A stretch of 64,000 bases of DNA, taken from positions 115,295 through 179,294 of the forward strand of contig NZ_MSIG01000010.1 in assembly GCF_001927285.1 (NCBI RefSeq). Direction: 5' to 3'. A program made the position numbers and the translations under genes. Of this stretch, positions 18,881-27,631 are shown piece by piece; within the stretch, counting starts at the first letter, position 1, and every line of letters begins with the position of its first letter. This DNA is from Mongoliimonas terrestris. Lineage in GTDB: Bacteria; Pseudomonadota; Alphaproteobacteria; Rhizobiales; Pleomorphomonadaceae. The notes beneath the pieces are model-generated. The model worked only from the letters and a program-made list of their open reading frames with translations, was not told where the DNA came from and ran no database searches.

Positions 18881-19081
18881 ATGCCCAAGCTGAAGACCAA
18901 GTCCGGCGCCAAGAAGCGCTTCAAGATCACCGCCTCGGGCCACGTCAAGTCCGCCCAGGCCGGCAAGCGTCACGGGATGATCAAGCGGACGGCAAAGTTT
19001 GTCCGTCAGGCGCGCGGCACCACGGTCCTGTCGGACCCGGATGCGCGCATCATCAAGAAGAACTTCCTCCGGAACGGCTGA
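18881..19081 (+). CDS. rpmI: 50S ribosomal protein L35
   Basis: 66 residues, MPKLKTKSGAKKRFKITASG at the start and VLSDPDARIIKKNFLRNG at the end, full length for the family. It is followed after 41 nt by rplT. About 330 bp of non-coding sequence lies between the tandem unit and this gene and probably holds its promoter (TTGCAT with TTAGAA near 18627-18655 is one weak possibility). Confidence 0.97.
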   Translation: MPKLKTKSGAKKRFKITASGHVKSAQAGKRHGMIKRTAKFVRQARGTTVLSDPDARIIKKNFLRNG

Positions 19082-19122
19082 ACCCCGTCCCGTAGTCCAA
19101 CACTTTCCAGGAGTTCATCACC

Positions 19123-19485
19123 ATGGCGCGTGTCAAGCGGGGCGTAACCGCCCATGCCAAGCACAAGAAGGTCCTCAAGCTCGCCAAGGGCTTCCGGGGC
19201 CGCCGCAAGAACACCATCCGCACGGCCAAGGCCGCCGTCGACCGGGCGATGCAGTATGCGACGCGCGACCGCCGGGCCAAGAAGCGCACCTTCCGCGCCC
19301 TGTGGATCCAGCGCATCAACGCCGCCGTCCGCGACGTGACCGGGGGCGAGCTGACCTACGCCCGCTTCATCGACCTCCTCGCCAAGTCGGGCATCGAGGT
19401 CGACCGCAAGGTGCTGTCCGACATCGCGATCCGCGAGCCGGAGAGCTTTAAGGCCCTGGTCGAGAAGGCCCGGGCCGCGGCGTGA
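19123..19485 (+). CDS. rplT: 50S ribosomal protein L20
   Basis: 120 residues, basic N-terminal tail MARVKRGVTAHAKHKKVLKL and globular end, normal length. L20 binds 23S rRNA early in 50S assembly and represses its own operon in other bacteria. AGGAG lies before the ATG. Confidence 0.97.
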   Translation: MARVKRGVTAHAKHKKVLKLAKGFRGRRKNTIRTAKAAVDRAMQYATRDRRAKKRTFRALWIQRINAAVRDVTGGELTYARFIDLLAKSGIEVDRKVLSDIAIREPESFKALVEKARAAA

Positions 19486-19539
19486 TGCCGACGGAAGGCG
19501 GGCCGGTCTGAAGCACCGGGCGCCGACGTCACGAAACAC

Positions 19540-19572
19540 AGGCGGCGCACCGGACGGTGGGCCGCCTTTTTT
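19540..19572 (+). terminator. Intrinsic terminator of rpmI-rplT
   Basis: The stem GGCGGC...GCCGCC with inner CACC/GGTG is followed by six T residues (19567-19572). Confidence 0.85.
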
Positions 19573-19701
19573 CGTTGCGGCGACCGCCCCCGTTGCCGAA
19601 ATCCCGCCGACCGCCCCGCCGGGGCTGTTGGCAACGACAGGCCCTCGCGCTATCACCCTCGCCAACCCGAAAGGGCAGGCACCAGAACGAGCCTTTCATC
19701 C

Positions 19702-20784
19702 ATGTCGGACCTCAACTCCCTGGAAACCGAGATCCTCTCGGCCGTCGACGCCGCCGGCGACGAAGCCGCGCTCGAGGCCGTGCGGGTCGCCGCCCTCGGC
19801 AAGAAGGGCTCGGTGTCGGACCTCCTGAAGACGCTCGGCGCCATGTCGCCGGACGAGCGGCGCACCCGCGGCGCCGCCATCAACGAGACCAAGGACCGGG
19901 TGGCCGCCGCCATTCTCGCCCGGCGCGACGTCCTGAAGCGCGCCGCCCTGGAGGCGCGCATTGCCCGCGAGACCGTGGACGTGACGCTGCCGGTCCGCCC
20001 CGGCCCGCTCGGCGAGGGGCGCATCCACCCGATCAGCCAGGTGATCGACGAGATCACCGCCATCTTCGCCGACATGGGCTTTGCGGTGGCCGAGGGGCCG
20101 GACATCGAGACCGACTTCTACAACTTCACCGCCCTCAACTTCCCGGCCGACCATCCGGCGCGGGAGATGCACGACACCTTCTTCTTCAACCCGGGAGAGG
20201 ACGGCTCGCGGCTCCTTCTGCGCACGCACACCTCGCCGGTGCAGATCCGCACCATGGAAAGCCAGCGCCCGCCGATCCGGGTGGTGATCCCGGGCCGCAC
20301 CTACCGGTGCGACAGCGACGCCACCCACACGCCCATGTTCCATCAGGTGGAGGGACTGGTGATCGACCGCACGAGCCACTTCGGTCACCTGAAGTGGGTG
20401 CTGGAGGAGTTCCTGAAGGCCTTCTTCGAGGTGGAGAGCGTGAAGACCCGCTTCCGCCCGTCCTTCTTCCCGTTCACCGAGCCGTCCATGGAGGTGGACG
20501 TCGGCTGCAAGCGCTCCGGCTCGGAGATCCGCATCGGCGAGGGCGACGACTGGCTGGAGATCCTCGGCTGCGGCATGGTGCATCCGAACGTGATCCGCAA
20601 CTGCGGCCTCGACCCGGACGCGTATCAGGGCTTCGCCTGGGGCATGGGCATCGATCGCATCGCCATGCTGAAGTACGGCATGCCGGATCTGCGCGCCTTC
20701 TTCGACGCGGACGTGCGCTGGCTGAAGCACTACGGCTTCCGCCCGCTCGACCTGCCGAGCCTCTACGGCGGCCTGACGGGGTGA
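19702..20784 (+). CDS. pheS: Phenylalanine-tRNA ligase alpha subunit
   Basis: 360 residues; catalytic subunit of the alpha2-beta2 enzyme that charges tRNA-Phe. An N-terminal coiled-coil arm (about 1-90) binds tRNA. The class II core has DFYNFTALNFPADHPAREMH, RTHTSPVQIRTM and motif 3 in WGMGIDRIAMLKYGMPDLR. A DUF559 gene starts 2 nt after its stop, and pheT lies beyond it. Confidence 0.97.
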   Translation: MSDLNSLETEILSAVDAAGDEAALEAVRVAALGKKGSVSDLLKTLGAMSPDERRTRGAAINETKDRVAAAILARRDVLKRAALEARIARETVDVTLPVRPGPLGEGRIHPISQVIDEITAIFADMGFAVAEGPDIETDFYNFTALNFPADHPAREMHDTFFFNPGEDGSRLLLRTHTSPVQIRTMESQRPPIRVVIPGRTYRCDSDATHTPMFHQVEGLVIDRTSHFGHLKWVLEEFLKAFFEVESVKTRFRPSFFPFTEPSMEVDVGCKRSGSEIRIGEGDDWLEILGCGMVHPNVIRNCGLDPDAYQGFAWGMGIDRIAMLKYGMPDLRAFFDADVRWLKHYGFRPLDLPSLYGGLTG

Positions 20785-20785
20785 G

Positions 20786-21262
20786 ATGGCCGGCTCCGGC
20801 CGCATGTCGCCGGAGGCCAGGGGGAATGCGCGACGGCTCCGGGCGGGGATGACGGAGGCGGAGCGGAGGGTTTGGTACGCCCTCAGGGCCGGCCGGTTCT
20901 TCGGGCTGAAGTTTCGGCGCCAAGTGCCGATCGGCCGGTACATCGTCGACTTCATCTGCCACGAGCGCAAGCTGGTGATCGAGATCGACGGTGGCCAGCA
21001 CGGCTTCGAGGAGGTGGCCCGACGGGACGAGATCCGCACGGCGTTCCTCCATGGCGAAGGGTATCGGGTCATCCGGTTCTGGAACCATGAAGTGCTGACG
21101 GAGTGGGACGCGGTCGTCGAGCGGATCGGACTGGAAACTGGAGCCTGGTCCGAGGTCGGCGCCGCCCCCTCTCCCTGTCCCTCCCCCACGAGGGGGGAGG
21201 GGACGCCAACGATGACCGTCGCGCCGCTCCACGGCACGCGCGACGACGAAACAGACGACTGA
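20786..21262 (+). CDS. DUF559 (Vsr-like nuclease fold) protein inserted between pheS and pheT
   Basis: 158 residues. Residues 12-118 carry the DUF559 pattern: ARRLRAGMTEAERRVWYALR, FRRQVPIGRYIVDFICHERK, LVIEIDGGQH and YRVIRFWNHEVL. The Asp...Glu-x-Asp spacing is as in very-short-patch repair endonucleases, which suggests a nuclease, though activity is unproven for most of the family. The last 35 residues are encoded by one arm of a 42-bp inverted repeat and its spacer and read as repeat-derived (PSPCPSPTRGEG). It is translationally placed 2 nt after pheS. Genes of this family are frequent, scattered single genes in alphaproteobacteria. Confidence 0.82.
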   Translation: MAGSGRMSPEARGNARRLRAGMTEAERRVWYALRAGRFFGLKFRRQVPIGRYIVDFICHERKLVIEIDGGQHGFEEVARRDEIRTAFLHGEGYRVIRFWNHEVLTEWDAVVERIGLETGAWSEVGAAPSPCPSPTRGEGTPTMTVAPLHGTRDDETDD

Positions 21263-21316
21263 ACGCCGATCCCAGCGTCCCCTCCCCCCTCGTGGGGGAG
21301 GGACAGGGAGAGGGGG
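21165..21316. repeat. Perfect 42-bp inverted repeat, 68-bp spacer
   Basis: Arms 21165-21206 and 21275-21316 are exact complements; each is itself built of CCCTCCCCC and GGGGGGAGG blocks. The first arm codes for the tail of the DUF559 protein; the second ends 46 nt before pheT. In RNA it would form a very stable stem in the pheS-pheT message. Confidence 0.92.
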
Positions 21317-21362
21317 AAACACCGAACGGGAAGGGCCGCGACACCGGCCGAGGACCACACCC

Positions 21363-23783
21363 ATGAAGTTCACCTTGTCCTGGCTGAAGGACCATCTCGA
21401 CACCGAAGCCTCGCTCGACGACGTCGTGGAGGCGCTCACCATGATTGGCCTGGAGGTGGAAGGGGTCGCGGATCCCGGGGCGGCGTTGAAGGGGTTTCGC
21501 GTCGCCAAGGTGCTGACCGCGGAGAAGCACCCGAACGCCGACAAGCTGCGGCTCCTCTCCGTCGATGCCGGGCTCGGCGAGCCGGTGCAGGTGGTGTGCG
21601 GCGCGCCGAACGCGCGGGCGGGGCTCGTCGGCGTGTTCGCGGCGCCGGGCACGGTCATTCCGGCGTCCGGGGAGGCGCTGTCGGTCGGCACCATCCGGGG
21701 CGTGGAGAGCCGCGGCATGATGTGTTCGGAGCGCGAGCTCCTGCTCTCCGAGGAGCACGACGGCATCATCGAGCTGCCGGAGGACGCGCCCGTGGGCGTG
21801 TCGTTCGCGGACTGGCGCGGCGGGTCCGACCCGGTGATCGAGATTGCCATCACGCCGAACCGGCCGGACTGCCTCGGCGTGCGCGGCATCGCCCGCGACC
21901 TCGCGGCGCGCGGCCTCGGGCGGCTGAAGCCCGACCCGGTGGAGATGATCGCCGGCACCTATCCCAACCCCATCCCGGTGGAGCTGCGATTCACGGCGGA
22001 GACGGCCTCGGCCTGTCCGGTGTTCGCCGCGCGCGTCGTGAAGGGCGTGCGCAACGGGCCCTCGCCGCAGTGGATGCAGGACCGGCTGAAGGCGGTCGGG
22101 CTCAGGCCCATCTCGGCGCTTGTCGACATCACCAACTACGTCTCCTACGACCGGGGTCGGCCGCTCCACGTCTATGACGCGACGAAGATCACCGGCACGC
22201 TGCATGCCCGGCTCGGCCGGGAAGGCGAGCGGTTCTCCGCGCTCGACGGCAAGACCTACGCGGTCGACCCGGAGGCGTGCGTGATCGCCGACGATGCGGG
22301 CGTGCTCGGCCTCGGCGGCATCATGGGCGGCGAGGGCTCCGGCTCCACGGAGGCGACGACGGACGTTCTCATCGAGAGCGCCTACTTCGATCCGAACCGC
22401 ACTGCCCGCACCGGCCGCCGGCTCGGCATCAACTCCGACGCGCGCTACCGCTTCGAGCGGGGCGTCGACCCGGCCTTCGTGCTCGCCGGCCTGGAGCTGG
22501 CCACGCGCATGGTGATCGACCTTTGCGGCGGCGAGCCGTCGGAGGCCGTGATGGCCGGCCAGCCGCCGGTGAGCGTGCGCACGGTCGACTTCCCGCTCGC
22601 CGAGGTGAAGCGCCTGTCCGGCCTGGACCTGCCGGAGACGGAGGTGACCGCCACCCTGGAGGCGCTCGGCTTCCAGGTGTCCGGCTTCGGCGACACCCGC
22701 TCCGTCACGGTGCCGTCCTGGCGCCCGGACGTGGAGGGCAAGGCCGATGTGGTGGAGGAGGTGGTGCGCATCGTCGGGCTCGACCAGGTGCGCGCGACGC
22801 CGCTGCCGCGCCTGCAGTCGGTGAGCCAGAAGGTGCTGACGCGGGTGCAGATCCGCACCCGCCGGGCCAAGCGCACGCTCGCGGCGCTCGGCCTCACCGA
22901 GGCGGTCACCTGGTCCTTCGTCAAGAAGACCGAGGCTGAGATCTTCGGCGGCGGCGCGCCGGCGCTGGCGCTCGCCAACCCGATCTCGGCCGACATGAGC
23001 GACATGCGGCCGAGCCTCATCCCGGGCCTCGTCGCCGCCGTCCGGCGCAACGTGGCGCGCGGCTTCGACGACGTCGCCCTCTTCGAGGTGGGCCAGGTGT
23101 TCGCCGGGACGCGGCCGGAGGACCAGTTCACGGCCGCGACGGCCGTCCGCCGCGGCACGGCGGGCGCGGCCGGCGCCGGGCGTCACTGGGCAGGGTCGGC
23201 CGGCGCGGTGAGCGTGTTCGACGCCAAGGCGGACGCCCTGGCGCTCCTCGACCAGATGGGCTTCGACGTCGCCAAGGCGCAGGTGGTGCGCGGCGCCCCG
23301 GCCTGGTTCCACCCGGGCCGGTCGGGCACGATCCAGCTCGGCCCGCAGACCGTGCTCGGCCATTTCGGCGAACTGCACCCGGCCGTGCTCGACGCCCTCG
23401 ACGCGACCGGCCCGCTGGTCGCCGCCGAACTCCTCCTGGAGCGGATCCCGCTGCCGAAGGGCAAGGGTTCCAAGGCCAAGCCGCCGCTCGCCGCGTCCGA
23501 CCTGATGCCGGTGGTGCGCGACTTCGCCTTCGTGGTGGAGGAGGCCGTGGAGGCGGCGAAGATCGTCAAGGCCGCCATGGGGGCCTCCAAGCCCCTCGTC
23601 ACCGACGTGGCGGTGTTCGACGTCTATCGCGGCGAGCACGTGGGGGCGGGCGCCAAGTCCGTCGCCATTGCGGTCACGCTGACGCCGACGGAGAAGACCC
23701 TGACGGAGGACGACATCGAGGCGGTGTCGAAGGCCGTGGTCGCCGCCGTCACCAAGGCCACGGGCGCCACGCTCCGCGGCTGA
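21363..23783 (+). CDS. pheT: Phenylalanine-tRNA ligase beta subunit
   Basis: 806 residues. Order: N-terminal domain MKFTLSWLKDHLDTEASLDD, EMAP-like tRNA-binding domain (about 40-150, with LTAEKHPNADKLRLLSVDAG), the B3/B4 editing domain, the B5 domain (about 400-470), a catalytic-like core, and a C-terminal ferredoxin-fold anticodon-binding domain (about 710-806, PVVRDFAFVVEEAVEAAKI). Full length for the family. It is separated from pheS by the DUF559 gene and a large inverted repeat. Confidence 0.97.
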   Translation: MKFTLSWLKDHLDTEASLDDVVEALTMIGLEVEGVADPGAALKGFRVAKVLTAEKHPNADKLRLLSVDAGLGEPVQVVCGAPNARAGLVGVFAAPGTVIPASGEALSVGTIRGVESRGMMCSERELLLSEEHDGIIELPEDAPVGVSFADWRGGSDPVIEIAITPNRPDCLGVRGIARDLAARGLGRLKPDPVEMIAGTYPNPIPVELRFTAETASACPVFAARVVKGVRNGPSPQWMQDRLKAVGLRPISALVDITNYVSYDRGRPLHVYDATKITGTLHARLGREGERFSALDGKTYAVDPEACVIADDAGVLGLGGIMGGEGSGSTEATTDVLIESAYFDPNRTARTGRRLGINSDARYRFERGVDPAFVLAGLELATRMVIDLCGGEPSEAVMAGQPPVSVRTVDFPLAEVKRLSGLDLPETEVTATLEALGFQVSGFGDTRSVTVPSWRPDVEGKADVVEEVVRIVGLDQVRATPLPRLQSVSQKVLTRVQIRTRRAKRTLAALGLTEAVTWSFVKKTEAEIFGGGAPALALANPISADMSDMRPSLIPGLVAAVRRNVARGFDDVALFEVGQVFAGTRPEDQFTAATAVRRGTAGAAGAGRHWAGSAGAVSVFDAKADALALLDQMGFDVAKAQVVRGAPAWFHPGRSGTIQLGPQTVLGHFGELHPAVLDALDATGPLVAAELLLERIPLPKGKGSKAKPPLAASDLMPVVRDFAFVVEEAVEAAKIVKAAMGASKPLVTDVAVFDVYRGEHVGAGAKSVAIAVTLTPTEKTLTEDDIEAVSKAVVAAVTKATGATLRG

Positions 23784-23818
23784 CACGGACTGGAAGACGG
23801 CAAAAGGGGGCGAGCATC

Positions 23819-24424
23819 GTGGCGATCGGATCCGATCTCGCCCTCGCCCCCCTCGACGTCCAGGCCGCGGCCCTTGAGAGCATGATCAGGGACGATCCGG
23901 ACCTCATGGCGATCCTGGCGCTCGTTCGCGACCAGGCGCTCGCCGACGGCTGGCTCACCTCCGGGGCCATCTATCAGACCGTCTGGAACCGGCTGACGGG
24001 ACGGCCCCGCCGACACGGCATCAAGGACTACGACGTCATCTACTTCGACGGTGCGGACCTTTCCTACGCGGCCGAGGACGCCGTCATCCGCCGCGTGGAG
24101 GCGGCCGCCCGCCCGCTCGGCCTGCCGATCGAGGTGCGCAACCAGGCGCGGGTCCACCTCTGGTTCGAACAGCGGTTCGGCTTTCCGGTCCCGCCCATCG
24201 CCGCGTCGGCGGAGAGCCTCGTGCGCTACGCCTCGACGTCGCACGCGGTGGCGGCCCGCCTGGACGGCAGCGGTCGGATTGAGCTTCTTGCGCCGTTCGG
24301 CCTCAGGGACGTCTTCGCCCTCCACATCCGGCCGAACCGCGCCCTGCCGAACGGCGCGAGCCACGACGCCAAGGCGCGTCGCTGCCAGTCGGTCTGGCCC
24401 GAGGTGACGGTGGAGTGGTGGTGA
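23819..24424 (+). CDS. Nucleotidyltransferase family protein (DUF925/COG3575 type)
   Basis: 201 residues starting at GTG. The core contains DGWLTSGAIYQTVWNRLTGR, GIKDYDVIYFDGADLSYAAE (acidic pair in a nucleotidyltransferase-like strand), and NQARVHLWFEQRFGFPVPP, which together mark this uncharacterised family. The substrate is unknown. It lies 35 nt after pheT and may be co-transcribed. Confidence 0.78.
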   Translation: MAIGSDLALAPLDVQAAALESMIRDDPDLMAILALVRDQALADGWLTSGAIYQTVWNRLTGRPRRHGIKDYDVIYFDGADLSYAAEDAVIRRVEAAARPLGLPIEVRNQARVHLWFEQRFGFPVPPIAASAESLVRYASTSHAVAARLDGSGRIELLAPFGLRDVFALHIRPNRALPNGASHDAKARRCQSVWPEVTVEWW

Positions 24425-24503
24425 GGCCGGACGCGTGCCGCGGGGAACGTCCCGCCGTCCGGCCGGTTGTCCGTTCGACAGAAATGCGAACGGAGCATGA
24501 TCG

Positions 24504-24689
24504 ATGGAGATGGAAGGCTACTCGTTTGTCTGGCTGCTGATGACGGCCGGCGGCGCCCTGGTGCTCGGGATGGCGATCGCCTGGGGCGTGTCGCGCACCA
24601 GGCGGCGGACCCGCGGCGAGACGGCCGTCACCGAAGCCGGCAGCCGGCGCATCTACGACAGCGAGAACGAGCGGACGGGCGGCCAGTAG
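24504..24689 (+). CDS. Small single-pass membrane protein
   Basis: 61 residues: one transmembrane helix (about 9-29, WLLMTAGGALVLGMAIAWGV) then a basic stretch (RTRRRTRGE) and a polar tail, so N-out/C-in is likely. GGAGATG-type context precedes the start. No family recognised; size and codon use make it a believable gene. Confidence 0.6.
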   Translation: MEMEGYSFVWLLMTAGGALVLGMAIAWGVSRTRRRTRGETAVTEAGSRRIYDSENERTGGQ

Positions 24690-24982
24690 GCGCCTGGAGC
24701 ACCCGCCGATCGAGCCGCATGTCCTGATCGATCGGGGACAGCTCCGGGACTCATGACTCCGGAGCGATGTCCCGTCGACCGGACAGCTCCGTCCGGCAGG
24801 ACACGCGCTCCGGCACCGCAAGGGGGCCGTCGCGCGCGGATGTCCGTCTGAAAATAGAGGTTTATTTGCATATAGAGCCGAATTTCCTGGACCGCCGATA
24901 GCCTTCATTAAGCGGGAGACCCCGAAAGTCCCTGCTCGCAAGTCAGTGCTTGCGTGCAAGAGACGAGGCTCGGGGGGCATCC
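24690..24982. other. Intergenic region before the TadG-like gene
   Basis: Contains several short hairpins (CCGGAC-AGCTCC-GTCCGG near 24778) and an AT-rich patch, 24847-24915. This patch probably holds the promoter of the following gene: CTGAAA at about 24848 with ATATAG about 16 bp on. No reading frame is supported. Confidence 0.4.
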
Positions 24983-26557
24983 ATGACCACTCTCCTTCGC
25001 GGCTTCCGGCGGAACCGTCGCGGCGCTGTGCTGCCCATGTTCGCCGTCGTGCTTCTGCCGATCCTGCTGGCCGCCGGATCCGCGATCGACTACGGCCGGG
25101 TGATCGAGAGCCGCACCCAGCTGCAGTCCGGCCTCGACGCCGGCGTGCTGGCCGCAGCCAAGATCAACGGCGTCAACGCCGACACGGCGCGCGCGACGAT
25201 CGAACAGCTGCTGGACGCCAATTTCGGCGGCGCGATGGCGTGGACCCTCGAGGATCCGGTGGTGACCGGCTCGACCGTGACGGCGCGCGCGCGCATCTCG
25301 GTGCCGACCACCTTCATGATGCTGGCCGGCATCACCACCCTCGACGTCGACCTCAGCGCCCAGGCGCTCCGCCCGCAGGGACGCACGGAGGTCGCGCTCG
25401 TCCTCGACAACACCGGCTCCATGGCAAGCAGCAACCGCATCGGCGCCCTGCGCACGGCGGCGCTGAAGCTCGTCGACATCCTGGAGGCGAACCGCGTCAA
25501 CCCGACCGACCTCAAGATCGCCGTGGTGCCGTTCGTCACCGCCGTCAACATCAAGGCGCCGGATGCCTTCTCCACGTCCTGGATCGACACCACGGGCGTC
25601 GCCAAGCACAACGGCGAAGGCATGACCGGCAACCAGGCGACGCGCAATCACTGGTCCATCTTCCAGGCGCTGGAGGCCTTCGAGCCGGAGTGGGCCTGGA
25701 AGGGCTGCGTGGAGGCGCGACCGATCGACTACGCCCTGAAGGACACGCCCCCGTCGGCGGGCGTCCCGGACACGCTGTTCGTGCCCTACCTCTGGCCGGA
25801 CGAGCCGGACGTCCCGACCACGACCGACAAGGGCGTGACGGTCTCCTCCTACGACAACAGCTATCTGGTCGACCACAACAACGGCAACGTGGAGAACCGC
25901 CAGCGGCACGTGGAGAAGTACCGGTCCGGCCAGACCAAGGTCGCCCAGAAGCCCTCGCCGGCGGCCAAGCCCAACAACACCCACGGACCGAACAAGAGCT
26001 GCGGCCAGCCCGTGCTGCCGCTGACCACCGACCTTGCCGCCGTGCGCACCTCCCTCAATGCCATGCGGCCGTGGGACGACAGCGGCACCAACGTTTCGGA
26101 GGGCATCATGTGGGGTCTGCGGATGCTGTCGCCGGAGGCGCCGTTCAGCGAGGGCGCCGCATGGTCGGACGAAACCGTCGACAAGGTCCTGATCGTGCTG
26201 ACGGACGGCGCCAACGTGATCTACAACGGCGACACCGGCTATGCGGACAAGAGCCACAACAAGTCGCAGTACACGTCCTGGGGTTATGTGGCGGCGGGCC
26301 GCTTCGAAGGCGCCACCACCATCAGCGCCGCCCGCAATGCCGTCGACCGCTTCACCACCACCGCCTGCAACGAGGTGAAGGCCAAGAACATCAAGGTCTA
26401 CGCCATCACCTTCATGGTCAACGACGCGGCGGCGAAGACGCTGTTCACCAACTGCGCCGACACGGGCAACTATTTCGACAGCCCGAGCACCAGCGCGCTC
26501 GAAGGGATCTTCGCCTCCATCGCCCGGGAGATCACGCCGATCCGGCTCGCGAAGTGA
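24983..26557 (+). CDS. TadE/TadG-like protein with von Willebrand A domain
   Basis: 524 residues. The N-terminus FRRNRRGAVLPMFAVVLLPI plus a hydrophobic helix (about 16-34) is the TadE/G-type membrane anchor. From about 137 follows a VWA domain with metal-site motif DNTGSM (Asp142) and LIVLTDGANVIYNGD further on. Such proteins belong to Flp/Tad pilus assembly and are exported to the periplasm. No other tad gene is in the window, so it is a detached copy. The ATG at 24983 is chosen over the one at 24950 because the shorter form begins directly with the family's N-terminus. The whole gene is in normal codon use. Confidence 0.82.
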   Translation: MTTLLRGFRRNRRGAVLPMFAVVLLPILLAAGSAIDYGRVIESRTQLQSGLDAGVLAAAKINGVNADTARATIEQLLDANFGGAMAWTLEDPVVTGSTVTARARISVPTTFMMLAGITTLDVDLSAQALRPQGRTEVALVLDNTGSMASSNRIGALRTAALKLVDILEANRVNPTDLKIAVVPFVTAVNIKAPDAFSTSWIDTTGVAKHNGEGMTGNQATRNHWSIFQALEAFEPEWAWKGCVEARPIDYALKDTPPSAGVPDTLFVPYLWPDEPDVPTTTDKGVTVSSYDNSYLVDHNNGNVENRQRHVEKYRSGQTKVAQKPSPAAKPNNTHGPNKSCGQPVLPLTTDLAAVRTSLNAMRPWDDSGTNVSEGIMWGLRMLSPEAPFSEGAAWSDETVDKVLIVLTDGANVIYNGDTGYADKSHNKSQYTSWGYVAAGRFEGATTISAARNAVDRFTTTACNEVKAKNIKVYAITFMVNDAAAKTLFTNCADTGNYFDSPSTSALEGIFASIAREITPIRLAK

Positions 26558-26562
26558 CGACG

Positions 26563-26712
26563 GGCGGACGGCGCCCGGTCGGGCTTGGTCTCATATCTCT
26601 TTCGTAAAGTCCGACTTGTCGGACCTTTACAAGGTTACGGCCTGACCGGCCGACGCCCGTTCGGGCTTGCCTTCACCCACACAGTTTCGACAAGTCGAAA
26701 CTGTGTGGGCTT
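26563..26712. repeat. Composite palindromic element with two unrelated hairpins
   Basis: From left: a partial constant palindrome (about 26563-26583, GGCGCCCGGTCGGG) with tail CTTGGTCT. Then hairpin 1, GTAAAGTCCGAC (26604-26615) against 26618-26630 with one bulged base. Then a full constant palindrome at 26638-26665 with tail CTTGCCTT. Then a perfect hairpin 2 with 16-bp arms (26676-26691 and 26694-26709) and CTTGGTCTC. Hairpin 2 differs wholly in sequence from the hairpin at 12975. It lies between convergent genes. Confidence 0.75.
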
Positions 26713-26716
26713 GGTC

Positions 26717-27631
26717 TCAGTCCGTCACCAGCACCTCGCCGCAGGCCTTCGGCAGGTCGGCGAGGGTGATCTCCGGCGCCGGCTTGCGCGGCTTGGACGG
26801 CGGCGGGGCGGGCTTTTCCACGAACCAGCTGTCGAGTTCCGCGCCGCAGCCGTCGCCTTGGGGCGGCGCGTCCTGCGCCTTGCAGCCGACCGAGCCGGCC
26901 GGGCAGCCGAGCCGCACATGGAAGTGGTAGTCGTGCCCCCACCAGGGCCGCACCACCCGCAGCCACGACCGGTCGCCGGTCGTCATCTCGCAGAGCGCCT
27001 TCTTGATGCCGCGGTTGACGAAGATGCGGTCCACCGCCTTGTCGTGGGCGGCCGCCCGGATGATGCCGTAGTGGGCCGCCGTGAAGATGGCCGGATCGAC
27101 GAAGCGCCCCTTGCCGCCGTTCGCCAGCATGGAGGTGGCCGACAGGCTCTCGCGCTCGTCGGCGCTCAAGGTCCGCGGCGGCATGGGGGTGAGCCAGATG
27201 TCCGCGTCGAGGCCGATCTGGTGGCTGGCGTGGCCGGTCAGCATGGGTCCGCCGCGCGGCTGGGCGAGGTCGCCCACCAGGAGGCCGTTCCAGCCGACCG
27301 AGGGGGCCTTGACGGCGAGCCGCTCCAGGAAGCGGACGAGGTCCGGGTGGCCCCAGTTGCGGTTGCGCGACAGGCGCATCACCTGCCACCGGGCGCCGTT
27401 GACCGGTAGCGCCACCGCGCCGGCCAGGCAGCCGCGCGCGTAGGAGCCGATCGCCCGCGCCTTCAGGGGCGCCGGCTGGGTGACGGCGCCGAACAGCACC
27501 TTGGCGGGCGTCGGGCCGCCCTCGGCGCGCGCTGGACCGCCTGCGGCCGCGGCGACGGCGACCGCCGCGAGGAGGCCGACGAGAATGACCCGCAAGCGCG
27601 CGAGACGGGTGGCGACCGGGCGGCTGGACAT
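26717..27631 (-). CDS. mepA: Penicillin-insensitive murein endopeptidase
   Basis: 304 residues with a signal peptide (about 1-36, hydrophobic VILVGLLAAVAVAAAA then ARAEG). This periplasmic enzyme cuts D-Ala-mDAP cross-links in peptidoglycan. Zinc-site motifs of peptidase family M74 are present: GGPMLTGHASHQIGLDAD and WWGHDYHFHVRLGCPAGS. The C-terminal 40 residues are Pro/Lys-rich. The gene is divergent from a lipoprotein gene and converges on the TadG-like gene. Confidence 0.92.
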   Translation of the reverse strand: MSSRPVATRLARLRVILVGLLAAVAVAAAAGGPARAEGGPTPAKVLFGAVTQPAPLKARAIGSYARGCLAGAVALPVNGARWQVMRLSRNRNWGHPDLVRFLERLAVKAPSVGWNGLLVGDLAQPRGGPMLTGHASHQIGLDADIWLTPMPPRTLSADERESLSATSMLANGGKGRFVDPAIFTAAHYGIIRAAAHDKAVDRIFVNRGIKKALCEMTTGDRSWLRVVRPWWGHDYHFHVRLGCPAGSVGCKAQDAPPQGDGCGAELDSWFVEKPAPPPSKPRKPAPEITLADLPKACGEVLVTD

